Of a DNA stretch of 64,000 nt, positions 11,620 through 23,675 are shown one piece after another (within the stretch, counting starts at the first letter, position 1; every line of letters starts with the position of its first letter). The notes under the pieces were generated by a model that had not been told where the DNA came from, searched no databases, and saw nothing but the letters and a program-made list of their open reading frames with translations. The stretch lies in assembly GCA_973895155.1 (NCBI GenBank), contig OZ316893.1:1798001-1862000 (forward strand). The letters run 5' to 3'. The stretch is from Marsupella aquatica (Eukaryota; Marchantiophyta). Made by a program: the position numbers and the translations under genes.

Positions 11620-12145
11620 GCCCTTAAACCAACTGCCTCAGCCCTACTAAGAAGGGTGAAAGCCTGGGCCCGTTGAAGAACCACAAACACCCACTGCTGA
11701 AAAAAGGCGGTGAGTATCGAAACAGGGGGGAAAGGCCTCCTCTCAATACAATAAACAACATAGCCCTACAGCAACTAGTCGAAGGTAGGGTGGAGAGCAC
11801 CAAAAACCTCAATGGCAAAGGGGTAGAAAACATCCTCTGGGTAGTAAACTACATAGGCCTTGAGCTGGGCTACCTTGGCAGCTGCATGGCCAGGCACATG
11901 GACAACAACCGCGACATGGCTCCCCCCGGTAGGGTCGGCAACAACCACATCCCCAAGAGCACGAACCCCAACCTTAGAAAAGACCAGATCCACCCGTCGC
12001 CGGTTAGGAGGACATGCCTTTGCTCCATGGCAACATGGTACCCAGAGTCCCTGGCAATGGCAACCACCACTTCCCGAATATCATCATGGGTGGCAATACT
12101 ACTCTCGCTCTCATGGCCACACCTGAGAATATGAACTTTCAACGA
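11620..12145 (-). pseudogene. Decayed C-terminal fragment of a mobile-element protein
   Basis: On the minus strand a Cys/His element (ILRCGHES) is followed by HDDIREVVVAIARDSGYHV. After a frameshift near 12010 comes PPNRRRVDLVFSKVGVRAL, GDVVVADPTGG and then DVFYPFAIEVFGALHP. Stops follow, and then a tail ending in VVLQRAQAFTLLSRAEAV. This succession (H/D element, Arg-Val-Asp-Leu, Asp-Val-Val-Val-Ala-Asp-Pro, 'F.PFA.E..G') resembles the nuclease-like C-terminal domain attached to some non-LTR retroelement polyproteins of plants and algae. That identification is from memory and uncertain. At least one frameshift and two stops make it non-functional. No reverse transcriptase part remains. Confidence 0.5.
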
Positions 12146-12815
12146 ATTAAAATCTATCTAAGGTCTGGATCACTCATTGGCTCCATCAAGTACACTTTTC
12201 ATTTTAGAGGTTCATCAAGTTAATGTCTCCCTTCTTGCAAAGTGCCCTCAACATTGGAGAGATATATGTGATGCACCCCCTAAATGAAAAGTGTTGCTTG
12301 ATAAATCTCATGAGTGATCCAAAACCCTTGACAGACCTCAATCACAGTGTCTTAAACCTCATGGGGCCTTAATATGGGGTCCATTTAGTACTATGTCCCA
12401 AATTAGGGGTCTATCAAGTACACCTCTCTAAGAGTGGAGAGAGATATTTGATGGAACCCCAAAATGAAGAAGGTTAATCAATGGATCTCAAGATAGATCC
12501 AGACCGTTGAAAGTCCTTAAATTAACATAGTGTGAAAATCTCATGGGTTCCATCAAGTAAGTAGTCCCAATTTTGGGGTCCATGTCTCTCTGGTAAAAGG
12601 ACCCAAGGATATACAATAAGTGAATTTCAGTGATGATTGGAGCGATTTATTCTGTTGTGATTTTGCGGTACAGGACAAAATGCTAGAGACAGGTCGTGTG
12701 TTCAAACCCAACCCCAGCACGAGGTGTTCCTCGTTAGATTGCACCTTCTCACCGGTCGGCACTCTGCTCTACTACTGTCCCTCGTCTCGTCAACCTGCCC
12801 GATGCCAATGCTCTG

Positions 12816-13224
12816 TCAATCACCGCTCCGAATCAATCAATCCAATCAATCCAATCAGTCAATCAATCAGTCGACGGATCGATCAAGACGGTACCTGTGT
12901 ACAAACCCATCGATTTGCTTCAAGAGAACCTGAAATCCACTTGTTGAGGACCTTTCCGATGTGATTTTCCATTCCGCCTCTGTTTCTCTCCTCGGAGTTC
13001 CAGCGACGACTCTCTTTTCGAGAGAAGAGAGATTGTCAATCACCGCTCCGAATCAATCTATCAATCGATCGATCAAGACGCTACCTGTGCACAAAAATAT
13101 CGATACGCTCAAAGAGAACCGACAATCCTCTTGTTGAGGACCTTGTTTATGTGATTTGCCATTTCCGCCTCTGTTTCTCTCGTCGGAGTTTCAAACGAAG
13201 ACTGTTTTTCGAGAACAGAGATTG
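12816..13224. repeat. Tandem duplication of about 200-220 bp
   Basis: Copy 1 (12816-13035) and copy 2 (13036-13224) both start with 'tcaatcaccgctccgaatc' and share 'gatcaagacg.tacctgtg', 'cttgttgaggacc' and 'cgcctctgtttctctc'. Both end in a gagagattg/cagagattg motif. A CAAT-rich simple repeat (12837-12872) expands copy 1. Copies are clearly diverged by point changes and small indels. Confidence 0.75.
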
Positions 13225-13650
13225 TTGAGGTTTACTTGAGGAGGAGCGCCTCTGTGTTTTGGCAAAAATAGGTACGACGGTGGTGTATGCTCATGATTGT
13301 GTTAGCTCCAAACTGCGTCAGTAATTGCTGCTGTCGGATGCACGCTCTGGATAATTTGTCTCACGTTGATGGTAGCAAGAAAGCTTGGTACAGAGCAGCT
13401 GGCTACTGTACAGCAGGGTTTCGGTCGCTTTCATTTAAATTGGTGAATTTTCTGGCATCTGGGCACCTTTCTCGTCCGTCGTTATTTCCTCTTGCTGTGA
13501 TTTGAGAAGTTTTATTGATCACTGGCATGGTGTTGCAATCGGTGAAGATTGCCGAGAGATACAACAGTCCCTCTTTAGCAGTTTGTTTCGTGATCTAGCA
13601 TTCACGAAGGTTTTTTTCCCCCGGATGTACCAACTTTCTAAGTTGTCCTG

Positions 13651-13846
13651 CATCTTCGAATAAGAAGACTGCTCGATACAAACCAGCAAACCAATCGTCG
13701 GTGATTGTAAGCGTCCTGATTCTTATTCACATGAGGTTTTTTTCCCCTGATTCTCCATCTTAGAATAAGAAGACTGTTCGGCCCAAAACAGAAAACTACT
13801 CGTCGGTGATCGTCATCGTCCTGATTGTTATTCACATGAAGTTCCT
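13651..13846. repeat. Tandem duplication, period 105, upstream of PMK
   Basis: Two copies start at 13651 and 13756 with 'catctt(c/a)gaataagaagactg' and share 'cgtcggtgat', 'cgtcctgatt' and 'ttattcacatga'. A third partial unit lies just before, at the 'gaaggtttttttccccc' stretch near 13605. The repeat is 330 bases upstream of the kinase start and may lie in its promoter or 5'-UTR. Confidence 0.7.
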
Positions 13847-14174
13847 TTATCGATGTTTAAGACCTGAACAGTGCTTTGCGCTGTTCCACATTTTCGGCCA
13901 TCTGTCTTATCTCCTAGTTACGTTTTGAGTCGATAGTTCTAGTTGACTCATTTTTCACTATTTTTATTCATCCAAAAGGTGTTCCTCTGTTGTTTATGTA
14001 TATAATTACTCTGGGACACCGTATGTTTGGACCCTGTTGGCCCATTAAGGGAAGGCTCTGGTACTTTGCATAAACGGAAAGTGTCGAGCTTTTACCCGCT
14101 TACAGGATGGAATGTGGCTTTTATCGAACAGGGACAGAGAAATCGCGCAAAGATTTGCGTGCCCGGGTTCTAAA

Positions 14175-17100
14175 ATGGATGGACAGACGGTGGTCTCTGC
14201 ACCAGGGAAGGTTTTGATCACAGGTGGCTACTTGATTCTTGAACAACCCAATTCGGGCTTAGTGCTGTCAACGTCAGCCAGGTTCTTTGCCATCATCAAA
14301 CCAATCACTACAACGCCAGAGTCTGATAGTTGGGCATGGGTAAGTGCTTTGATTTCGTTTAGATAGGTTCTTTTGCTACCGAGGGGAGGAATTTATAGCT
14401 GCGAGGTAATCGTTGGATGGGGTTGAAATGATTTTTGTCAACGTTGTAGTATTTTTCTGAATACGGAAATTGTAATTTATAATGCAGAGTTGGACAGATG
14501 TGAAAGTCTCTTCACCTCAGCTTTTCAAGGAGACAACTTACAAGCTCTCCCTCAGAGATTTCACCCTCAAACAGGTTTCTCCACCCGCAGGGTATGCTTT
14601 GTCCCACATTCAGAAATAATGAATTGCTCATTTGTACATAAAAGGGGCCGAACAGACTCAATCGTTTATCCTAGGTCGCCACAGCTGTTACAGGATTTTT
14701 GGGTGATTATCATCTCGCGAAGGAATCGGATGCTGAGGAAACACCTCTTCCTTCTAGTGTGCAGTGAAGGAGGCAATCCCTTTGTGGAGAACGCAATTCA
14801 AATGGCCGTAGCAGCAGCAAAGGCCGGAAATGCGGGTGACAGTGACGGAGAGAAGCTGTTTTCCACATTGCTTCTTCAAGGTGAAAACAAAATCAAGCTC
14901 CTGTCTGGAGTTAGACATGCAGCTCGCAGATAGAACACTGGAGCACTTTCCGCATTGTGTTACTTTCTAGAGGCAATCCTCTCTTTGGTGCTAATAGTCC
15001 TATGTCTTCATCCTGTTATGTTATTCGATACATCTTTGCTTGAAGTTTAACTCTGATTCGCACGACATTGAATAATGCAATGATTTGTGGCAGGACTGAG
15101 CATCACTATTTTAGGAAACAATGCGTTTTATTCATTCAGAAAAACTGTAAGTCATTTCTAGTAGTACTTTTTATAATAAATCTACCGATGACTCAGAGAG
15201 AAAAGTTAATGTTCACTTTATGTTGGATACTTGTTGTCCTTGGGTTTGCCACCAGGACTACTGTTGCATGTCTCAACACTAGAGTAAGAATGCTTGATGT
15301 TCATATTGTCAGTGGCTTCAATTTGTCTCATTGATACCACCCATTCTGGATGCAGATTGAAGCACAATCTCTTCCTGTCACCGCTGAGACTTTAGCGTCC
15401 CTTCCTGAGTTTTCAGCGATTACATTGAATCCCTCTGAAACTTCCAGCCAGACGAAAAATGGGTTATCTCTCCCGGAAGTGGCAAAGACAGGTCTTGGAT
15501 CCTCAGCAGCAATGACTTCAGCAGTTGTCGCGGGAATTCTGGAGTATCTAGGTAGCGTGAAGCTTCCAATTCATTCTGATGGACAGGCAACAAATATGGA
15601 CGGGGCCTGGAATGTGGACTTGGTCCATTCCGTAGCTCAAGCTGCTCATTGTGCAGCACAGGGGAAGGTAGGGAGTGGATTTGATGTCAGTGCAGCAGTC
15701 TACGGGAGCCAACGTTACATAAGATTCTCTCCTTCAGTCCTTTCCACAAAGGTATTTGGTATATGCAATTGTTTCGTTTATCATCGTGTTTGAACCTCTT
15801 GTGCACATGTTGTTAGTCACCATAGAAACTGATTTTGCAAGTTTGCAGGAATCCAGCAATATCAAGTCCCCTCTAAACAAAGTGCAAGACCTGCTCCTAC
15901 AGAAGTGGGATGGCGAGAGAACTGAATATGCTCTGCCACCGCAGCTCCTCTTGGTACAAACCAGCTCCTATGACCTTGTAACCGAAAATGTTATTTGGCT
16001 TTACCTCGAAGGAGGGTCCTTACCAAATCGTTTTTCAATGCCTCTTATCGTCTTGTTAGCATACCCTTTTTTAAATCTGATTTTCTGTTGAAGGCGTCTA
16101 AGCAAAGCTAGTTTCGCGTGTCATCACTTCATAATATACCTGAGCCACAATTCTTTTGGTTATGAATGAATAGATCATCGGCGAGCCTGGATATGGTGGG
16201 TCACACACCCCATCGATGGTGGGTGCAGTTCTAGCTTGGCGGAAGAAAGATCCTGAGCAGGACAAGGTCTGGTCGGCTATAGCGAAAGCAAATAAGGGAG
16301 TAGAGGCTGGACTTTTACGGCTGAACTATTTGGCTCGAAAACACAGGGAGACCTATCTTACAGTCGTCAATTTATGCAGCACATCTCAGGTGGAAGAGGT
16401 ATTAAGGAATCACCTGGAATGTTTTGTATTTTTATTTTTCGGATTGGCAAGTATAAATGAATCACTACCTTGGACGAATCTAATTTTACGAAGTTTAACA
16501 CTCTTGACAGCATCTCAATCAATTGCTTCATCGGACACGAGAACTAATTCTTTTGAGTGCCTGATTTGACTCAGTGGGAGAAAGTAGGGGAGCCATCTGC
16601 TGATGGGAAGGAGATTGTGGCAGCACTAGTAGAAACAAGAAATGCTTTTACCAATGTGCGGTCTGGTTTGCAGACTCTGGGTGAAAAAGCTGGGGTTCCA
16701 GTAAGTTTACTTATTAAACTCCACTCTTGTTAGCAAATCCAATCGCGTTGCTTAGTGCAATGCTCACTGAAACGAGAATGGTACGAGGCTGCTAAGCAGC
16801 TGTGTGTTCTTTGATAATCTGCTAAAACAGATTGGATGGTCCTTGAACGATGTATCCTATTTCACTGGACGTTTTAACGTGCTAGTACGAGGGGAGTACT
16901 TGTTGAAGTGAGTGTTGTCTTCTTGGAGTCCGTGGGTAATGTTCATATCCTTGTGGGGATCAGGTGTTCCAAAGGAACGAAGATGGAATGACTTATTTTG
17001 GATGTGGGTTTGTGCATATGACAGATAGAGCCACCAATTCAGACAGAACTGCTCGATGAAACCACGAAGATCACTGGGGTGCTCTTTGCAGGAGTTCCTG

Positions 17101-17294
17101 GTGCAGGGGGGTATGATGCAGTCTTTGCCATTACCCTGGGACATGAGGCGAGGGACCAGGTTGAGCAGCAATGGAACAGGAAAGGGGTGCTGACACTCCC
17201 CACCAAGGAGGACCCTTGTGGAGTTGCATTAGAAAAAACTGATCCTCGCGTAGGCCACTTGGGGTCTGATTTGGATTCGCTGTCTGTTAATTGA
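14175..17294 (+). CDS. PMK: Phosphomevalonate kinase
   Basis: The enzyme phosphorylates 5-phosphomevalonate with ATP in the mevalonate pathway to isopentenyl diphosphate. I reconstructed nine exons: 14175-14339, 14488-14591, 14765-14880, 15094-15146, 15356-15751, 15849-15953, 16174-16398, 16575-16700, 17025-17294. Every junction is GT-AG and in phase. The 519-residue product matches the plant family length. GHMP-kinase signatures are present: SAPGKVLITGGYLIL near the N-terminus, the ATP-binding loop KTGLGSSAAMTSAV at about residue 190, GKVGSGFDVSAAVYGSQRY, GEPGYGGSHTPSMVGAV, and the C-terminal AGVPGAGGYDAVFAI at about 451-465. ATG 14175 fits the family start. An in-frame ATG at 14112 would add 21 residues, and an out-of-frame ATG at 14107 opens a short ORF ending at 14217. 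No breaks are seen. Confidence 0.95.
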
Positions 17295-19110
17295 TTCAGA
17301 TCTTTCAAGAATTTAAGATCACATAATAGAGTTTTCCGTCAAGTGGACAGAGCCAGGTGAGTCCTGGGTCAGTTTGACTGGGGTTCAGGGTGAGTTAAGT
17401 CCAACCCAACATGAATGAGTCCGTGTTCGAACACCAGTTTGAAACTGCATGTACTTTACCCTAAGTCACCCAGAATTCTATTGTAAGTTTCCACTTCGCG
17501 GCGCTGCAATGGAGACTTCGCGCTCACTGAGCTACGGAGGAGGATCCGGAGATCAGATACGCGTCTCGAGGCTTGCAATTCTCGCGGGCAATGATTGCCA
17601 TTTGGATCCCAATCTGGACCCGCATCTCACGTCCTCGTCTGCTCGGCGGCTTTTAGCGTTACAGCTTTTCGAATTTCATATGATCTTGGAGCAAGAATCA
17701 TACCCCGGAAAGCAGTTGACGAGGATTTTCCTTTCGTTTTCGATCTCTGTTCGTGCGTGTTGATATGGGCTTTTTCTCTCAATTTGTGTGTTAGCACATG
17801 TCTGTCCATAACCGTTGATGTTTGGGAAGTTATTTTTTCCCGATTGAGGAGTCTCACGTTTGGTTTGCTGTGAAATGCGACACTACGCATTCTTGTGTTG
17901 GGCTGGGTAGACTTCGCAAATCGCCAGCTGAGGGGAGTGAAAGCCTGTCGGGTGAGGATTGTAATGACGTCATTGCCTTTCAAAGTTCTCGAGTTCTTGT
18001 AAAGAGAAAGGTAGGGTTTGTTTTTGGTTTCTTGTAAAGAGAAAGGTAGAGTAACGACATCCTTGTCCGATGATGTAAAAACATATCTGCAAGAATGGTC
18101 GAAGGCATTTCCCTTGCCCTTCTTCGTGCATTCTCTGTTTTTCTCCATACCTCCGATACACCCGTGCCAGAACTGCTCTTCTGAGTCCCTTCTATTACCA
18201 CTTCGTTTCTCTTTCCCTATGTGTTTGCCATGAGTATTCCCCACGGAAATGCCTTCCAAAGGACCATCGCTGATGCGTAGCTATGAGAGCTGAGGACAAG
18301 GACTTATTCTGTAGACATGGTGACACGGGACACGAGATTCTTAAGCAAAGTAGATCTATCTCTGACGACGTTCCACTCTTCTCTTCGCTCTGTCGGCTTC
18401 ACTTCGTCGTCACATCTTTCTCTCTATCCTGATTAGGAATGAGTTGTAAACCCAATCTGACATTGACGTGGAACAAAACCGTGACATTGGATCATCCTAA
18501 GCAAAGCGCAAACCGTTCCATGCTTTTATCGAGACCTATGCCAAACACCGCACCATAGTTTAACAGGTTTTGGCCCCAGTTCAAATCGTCGAACGTAGAA
18601 GGCCTTCATTAGATTTTGTGAACATATATTTGGGCATCACATCGAAGTGGTGTACGTGGAGGTATATCAGTTTAGCCGTTAGTATACGGAAGCTCAAACT
18701 GTTCAATCCCTAAATCTCAGACCGCCACCCCCACCATATTTTGATGATCTCTACTATTGGCATGGAGGTAAGTTGAGGAATGCAGATCTTGACATTCTCG
18801 GTACCGCTTGGAGTTGTATTTGAGGACGCTGCAACGGAATGATACTCTTGTTGTGCATTGAAATGCGAGCTTGCCTGAATTATTTCAGCCAGAAGTGGCT
18901 GAGTTCAGCTAGCTCCTAATCGTTTGACTCCAACCGGGACAAGCCAAGAGGGAGTATTCTCTAGGGTCTATTAGTGAGGGTGATAAGATATTTGCCATGG
19001 AACGCCCAGTTTGAGTTCAATTACCTTATCTGAAGCTGTTCATGTCATCTGCTGACTTGCCAAGGAAAGCTGACGATACTGTGGCTGGCCCGTAACGAGT
19101 TCGCCGAAAG
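17295..19110. other. Spacer after PMK; one short ORF
   Basis: A frame from ATG 17509 runs 84 codons to 17763, beginning METSRSLSYGGGSG. Its early part is rich in Ser, Gly and Arg and looks protein-like, but it has no recognisable motif or downstream exon, so I do not call a gene. A 19-base string 'cttgtaaagagaaaggtag' occurs twice, near 17995 and 18031. Nothing else is visible. Confidence 0.3.
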
Positions 19111-19157
19111 GATTAGATTAGATTGGATTGGATTGGATTGGATTGGATTGGATTGGT
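19111..19157. repeat. (GATTG)n pentanucleotide microsatellite
   Basis: Two GATTA units are followed by about seven perfect GATTG units. The flanks are non-coding. Confidence 0.9.
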
Positions 19158-21078
19158 TCCAAAGCACTATTCAAAACACCCAAAAGACTGAAGAGAAGGT
19201 CTCGCCTTAGTGCACATGACCATCTCACTAGCCTGCTTCGCCATTCTAGTCTCGCTCTCCTTCACTTGAGTACGCTGTGTGAGAGTTTATTCCACAAGAC
19301 TGGAACATGATTGTACTCAAGCTACCACTAGTCACAACACAGCGCGTCAAACCTCAAAAGAACAATGTTGGGCCGGCTAGCAAACTTTCAAATTGCGGTA
19401 CCAATCTTGACTCGAGCCTGGAATTTTTCGTTCGGGAAAAACTCTTGAGACACTTGAACAATCCGTAACTCTTTCGTGTTTTCTCTTTGACCTAGTCTAG
19501 TGCAGTATCTTTAAAGTACTGCACTCTGGGAAGGACACGGTAACGACTTTATCTCGTGAACGCCGCCCACGCGGATGACGAGATCAGCTATGGGCAGTAT
19601 CTGATATTGTGAAGGCAAGCCCTGGCGGTCATTCATGTACTCATGGTGGCTCTACCAAAAACCGGCATCCAATACGGGCATTAATGAAAATAGGTCTTCA
19701 AAGGCTCTTTAGGATACCGCAGCATCGTCTTTTGGTGCCGATACTGTGGCTTTTGGCGAAGATACCCAGTTGGCTTTATTCGGATGCCGTTTAAGTGTGA
19801 AGACATATACTACATTCCTTAAACTTCTTGTCTGCGATGCTGAGATAGTTCTCTTCTTGTCCATATTGTTGCCAGCCAGTTTGGCCCATCCGAATTTCTT
19901 GCTTGAGGGCGTGGATGCAAATTCTCATGTCAATGTTCCAAAATCTGACTCATTGGATGCTGTAGACATTTTCCATATCAAACTGCTATCTATAGGGAGA
20001 CATTTCATCAATTTTCTACAAATTTGCGAAAGTTTTGACGCCCACGGTCAGAGGACAAGCGCGAAAGTTTTGCCACCCGTGGTCAGAGGACAAGCCTGAA
20101 TCATTTTCGGCAAGGCTCTCAACAGCCCAACATCACAAATACATCATAGTTTAGATCAGACGCGCTGTTTGATTTTGCTTTGACTGTCTACAATATGCAC
20201 TGATCCTAGTGACAATCGCCTGCTGTGAATCGCCAACGAGCCGACACGTTCTGGCGTTTGGACAGTCTCACGGAAACCTTTTCTGAATGTTATAAGTAGC
20301 ACTTCGGATTCCTTTTTTTCAGAGCGAGCAAAGATTTGCACACCCTCCAAATTGTCACCAAATTGTCACTGGAAACACGCAACCACACTTTCCTACACGT
20401 TCCCGTCACTGACCAGCAACCTCCACAGACGTAACGGTCGTATGCGGCTGCTGTAGTGGACAAGAAACGGAAAAACACACACGTCCGAGTGCAGTGATTC
20501 ACCGAAATCGTGATCATGAGATCAACGAGACAGCTGGATGTGTCAGCTCGACTCAAATTCCCGTCCCTGATCTTTCGCGTTGCAATTAATCTGTTCTGGA
20601 TAGAAAAGCGATTGAAAAACGATTGAAAAGCATACAGTGTAATATTGTAAAGTCGTGGAAGGAAGAGGGCCCTAGATTGTAAGCACTCATTCGTTGCCCT
20701 AATCTGTTCGATTTGAAACGCGAAATTCGTGGAAGGAAGCAAAGCCGAACCGGGGTGCTGCGGGGTATGATTGGTCTCGACCCCATGGAATGATGGAAAC
20801 ATCGATTGTTGGGACCCCGAGCTCTGGAAGATCGCCGACAAAATAATCACGTATGTAAATGGATAATGGGATTGCAGAAGCACCCACATGGCGTCAATCG
20901 CATGGCCCGCGTTGCTTGCCTGCGAAACAACCTCGGAATGACACCCAAACTCCGACAAATTGACAAGTCCAATCTGCGTGGCTCCACCGAACAACACAAA
21001 GTGGTTGATCTATCATTCAACCCAATACCCATCGTCGAAGAATTTGCGCATTGGAACCCACGTGTGTTGAATCTTCGC
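19158..21078. other. Spacer without supportable genes
   Basis: Several ORFs up to 235 codons exist, but none shows family motifs or matching splice sites. A perfect-looking short tandem duplication at 20026-20095 repeats 'gcgaaagttttg', 'ggtcagaggacaagc' with period 35. Confidence 0.4.
20026..20095. repeat. Two-copy tandem repeat, period 35
   Basis: Both units begin 'gcgaaagttttg' and end 'ggtcagaggacaagc', with a few substitutions between them. Confidence 0.8.
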
Positions 21079-21935
21079 TGCCCTGGTGACTGGAAGAACC
21101 CTAGCGCACGGCAGCTGACGAGGCCAACAGGTTGCACTAAGGGAAGGTTACAATAAGTGATTTCCGTGCCAATAATCACACATCAAAATGTGGTATTGGC
21201 TGCCCTGGTCAATAATCATACATCAAAATGTGATAATATAAAATATGGTATTCGCTGATTGGAAGAACCCTAGCGCATCGCTGCCCTGGTCAATAATCAC
21301 ACATCAAAATGTGGTATTCGCTGCCCCTGGGTGAATGGAAGAACCCTAGCTTGGTTGCCCTGAGTGACTGGAAGAACCTTAGCGCACGGCAGCTGATGAG
21401 GCCAACAGGTTGCACTAAGGGAAGGTTGCAATAAGTGATTTCCCTGCCAATAATAATCACACATCAAAATGTACTAATATAGAATGTGGTATATGTTGCC
21501 TTGGTCAATAATCACACATCAAAATGTGATAATATAAAATGAGGTATTAGTTGCCCTGGGTGAATGGAAGAACCCTAGCTTGGTCGCCCTGGGTGACTGG
21601 AAGAACCCTAGCTGACTGGAAGAACCCTAGCGCACGGCAGCTGACAAGGCCAACAGGTTGAACTAAGGGAAGGTTGAAATAAGTGATTTCCCTGCCAATA
21701 ATCGCACATCAAAATGTGGTAATATAAAATGTGGTATTGGCTGCCCTGATCAATAATCACACATCAAAATGTGGTAATATAAAATGTGTTATTCATTGCC
21801 CTGGTGACTGGAAGAACCCTAGGGCACAGCAGCTGACGAGGCCAACAGGTTGCACTAAGGGAAGGTTGCAATAAGTGATTTCCCTGTAGGTAATCACACA
21901 TCAAAATGTGGGATATAAAATGTGGTAATATAGAG
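21079..21935. repeat. Nested tandem repeat array
   Basis: Four large units each contain 'ggcagctga', 'aggccaacaggttg' and 'actaagggaaggtt', followed by 'aataagtgatttcc'. They are centred near 21110, 21385, 21635 and 21828, so the spacing shrinks from about 275 to 250 to 193. Between them, two smaller motifs recur many times: 'gactggaagaaccctagc' and 'aatcacacatcaaaatgtg' followed by 'taatataaaatgtggtatt'. The array is therefore a repeat of repeats with unequal internal expansion. No coding potential is seen. Confidence 0.85.
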
Positions 21936-23670
21936 TGTGCATTCATTGATTTAAAGAAAAGAAAATTACGAGTATTACTATGGTATGGAGAATTCATACA
22001 TCTATATGTCATATTTTTATGTGCAGATATGGGACCCAATATGAGGTCAGGACCGCAAGGGCAAGGGCCTGAAATTTAGGCCCTGTGATGTCCCAAACCC
22101 TTCAAAAGTGAATAAAACAAAACTACTGATGCCTATTGCATCTGCTTTGGGTTGCAGGCAACTGGCTAGTAGTCTCTGGTTGAGAGTAAGTTCACTGGCT
22201 AATCCCAAAGTTTAGCAGTGCTTTTTGGGGGCAACTGGTAACTTGAACAGCTTGGCTAGCTCATTCTTGGAAAATCTCCACTAGCTCGTTGTCAACTACT
22301 GGCAACTGTGTACATTGCATGGTAACGAGCAACAGGCAAACAACCCCTATCTTGCTCTAGGGCTTGCTGACGAATGATGTCAACCCTTGATCCTAATGTG
22401 ACAAATGGCTGCCATTCCTTCCAGAAACTAGCTCGAGTATGATTAGCCAGCCCCTTTTCTATGTAAGTTTCTGGCAAATTTTTGCCCAAACAAAATAGCT
22501 GCCCATGAGTGAGTGGGCACACATATTTCCAATGCTGACTATGTGCAGATTTGAGTTCTTACTTTTTCACAACAATTTTGGGCTGGTACTATGGCCCTGT
22601 TTTTGAAGACTTTGCATGTGCAAGACAGGCCGTAGTGTGGCCGAAGAATACCTTGGTGGCAGTTTGAGTGTTTTTAACCAAAGCTAATCTATCAGCCATT
22701 TATTATACTATAGATAGTGTATTGGGGTTCAAGATAGAGTAGAATCATTTTATGGCCCTCAGTGTCTTGTAAAGTCTAAGTGCAAATGGTGCTAGATGAA
22801 TTTGCTACAAGACAAGTTGAAGACCCACTTCACCTAAAAGTCACATGTCCTTTGACTACACATTTCTTGTTTGTGCAAGAGAGGATTCAAGGAGGGGCGT
22901 GTGGGTCCACTTTTAATGTGCAAAGACTCAACATAGGAATGGACCAACGGGCCAGATGAAGAGACCTCCAAGAGAGGTGGTCTAAACTTTGAGACAAAAA
23001 TGTGCTCCACATAAGGAATATTTGGGTCTCACTTTGTTCCTTGTAGAACCAGTAACAGGTTAGATTGAAAGTGCCCCCAGCGTTTTGCAAAGTGAACAAC
23101 AGAAGTTTCTCCCCAATGGATGACCTTGATTACATCTTGGAGACCAAAACAAAGTGCAAAGTGCCCCAAGGTCTTGTAAAACCACCCTTAGAGGCCCCCT
23201 AAGTGATTTTTCTCTTTGTATTTTGGAAAAGAATAGCCCTGTCAAGATTTGCATTGTGATTTTTCAGCAACTTAATGCCCTGAGTAGTTTTCCCCTTTGA
23301 ATTTTGGAGAAGATTGCCCATTCAAGATGTGGAGCACCACTTGAGGAAGAGTCTCTCTCCTTCTATTTACATTAGTAAAAATATAAAGATTCTAAGAATA
23401 TAAAGTAAAAATATAAAGACCTTTTACCAAAGCATCATGGACAATAATAGCTCCTCAAACTTGAGGGGCAGCTCTCATTTTGGGGAGCATTATATCCTAT
23501 CATTTTGGGGGTGTTATATCCAATAATGCCCTCTAAACAGTACTTTAATATATACTTAATGCCATGAGTGGCTTTTAGGAATATGTTTGATGGACCCCCA
23601 AACCAAAGTTTACTCCCCAACCAACCCGTTGAGATTCTTGGGATGGTTGATTCAAGGTCTATGGAAGGTA
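21936..23670. other. Spacer without supportable genes
   Basis: I see no coding exon. The stretches near 23300-23560 and 26920-27080 share 'gattctctctccttctattt', 'aatattagtatat'-like and 'ggagcattatat' motifs. The copia element has therefore inserted into a repetitive AT-rich unit that continues on its other side. Confidence 0.4.
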
Positions 23671-23675
23671 TGGAC

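Larger units (their letters stand above)
10918..14174. other. Spacer between divergent ETG1 and PMK genes
   Basis: This 3.2-kb interval must hold both promoters. It also contains a decayed mobile-element fragment (11620-12145), diverged 'hint' repeats around 12170-12600 of the type 'ggtccatcaagta' and 'gatggaacccc/gatgcaccccc', and two tandem duplications (12816-13224, 13651-13846). Directly before the kinase ORF, 'cttttacccgcttacag' ending at 14105 is a good 3' splice site. The PMK transcript therefore probably has a 5'-UTR intron whose upstream exon lies somewhere here. Confidence 0.5.

Noticed and set aside
12660-12730. tRNA-like B box (gtgttcaaaccc)
   Set aside because: No A box at the right distance and no cloverleaf stems could be formed around it.
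17627-18259. 210-codon minus-strand ORF
   Set aside because: Lys/Arg-rich composition with a short internal repeat (GNKKQTLPFSL-like) arising from a 36-bp DNA duplication; no motif.
20290-20997. 235-codon minus-strand ORF with a hydrophobic stretch
   Set aside because: Although long, it has no recognisable motif, no convincing splice partners, and runs into the edge of the tandem array.
21079-21935. CRISPR-like alternation of repeats and spacers
   Set aside because: The context is plant nuclear DNA. Spacers are themselves repeated, the units are long and variable, and there are no cas genes.
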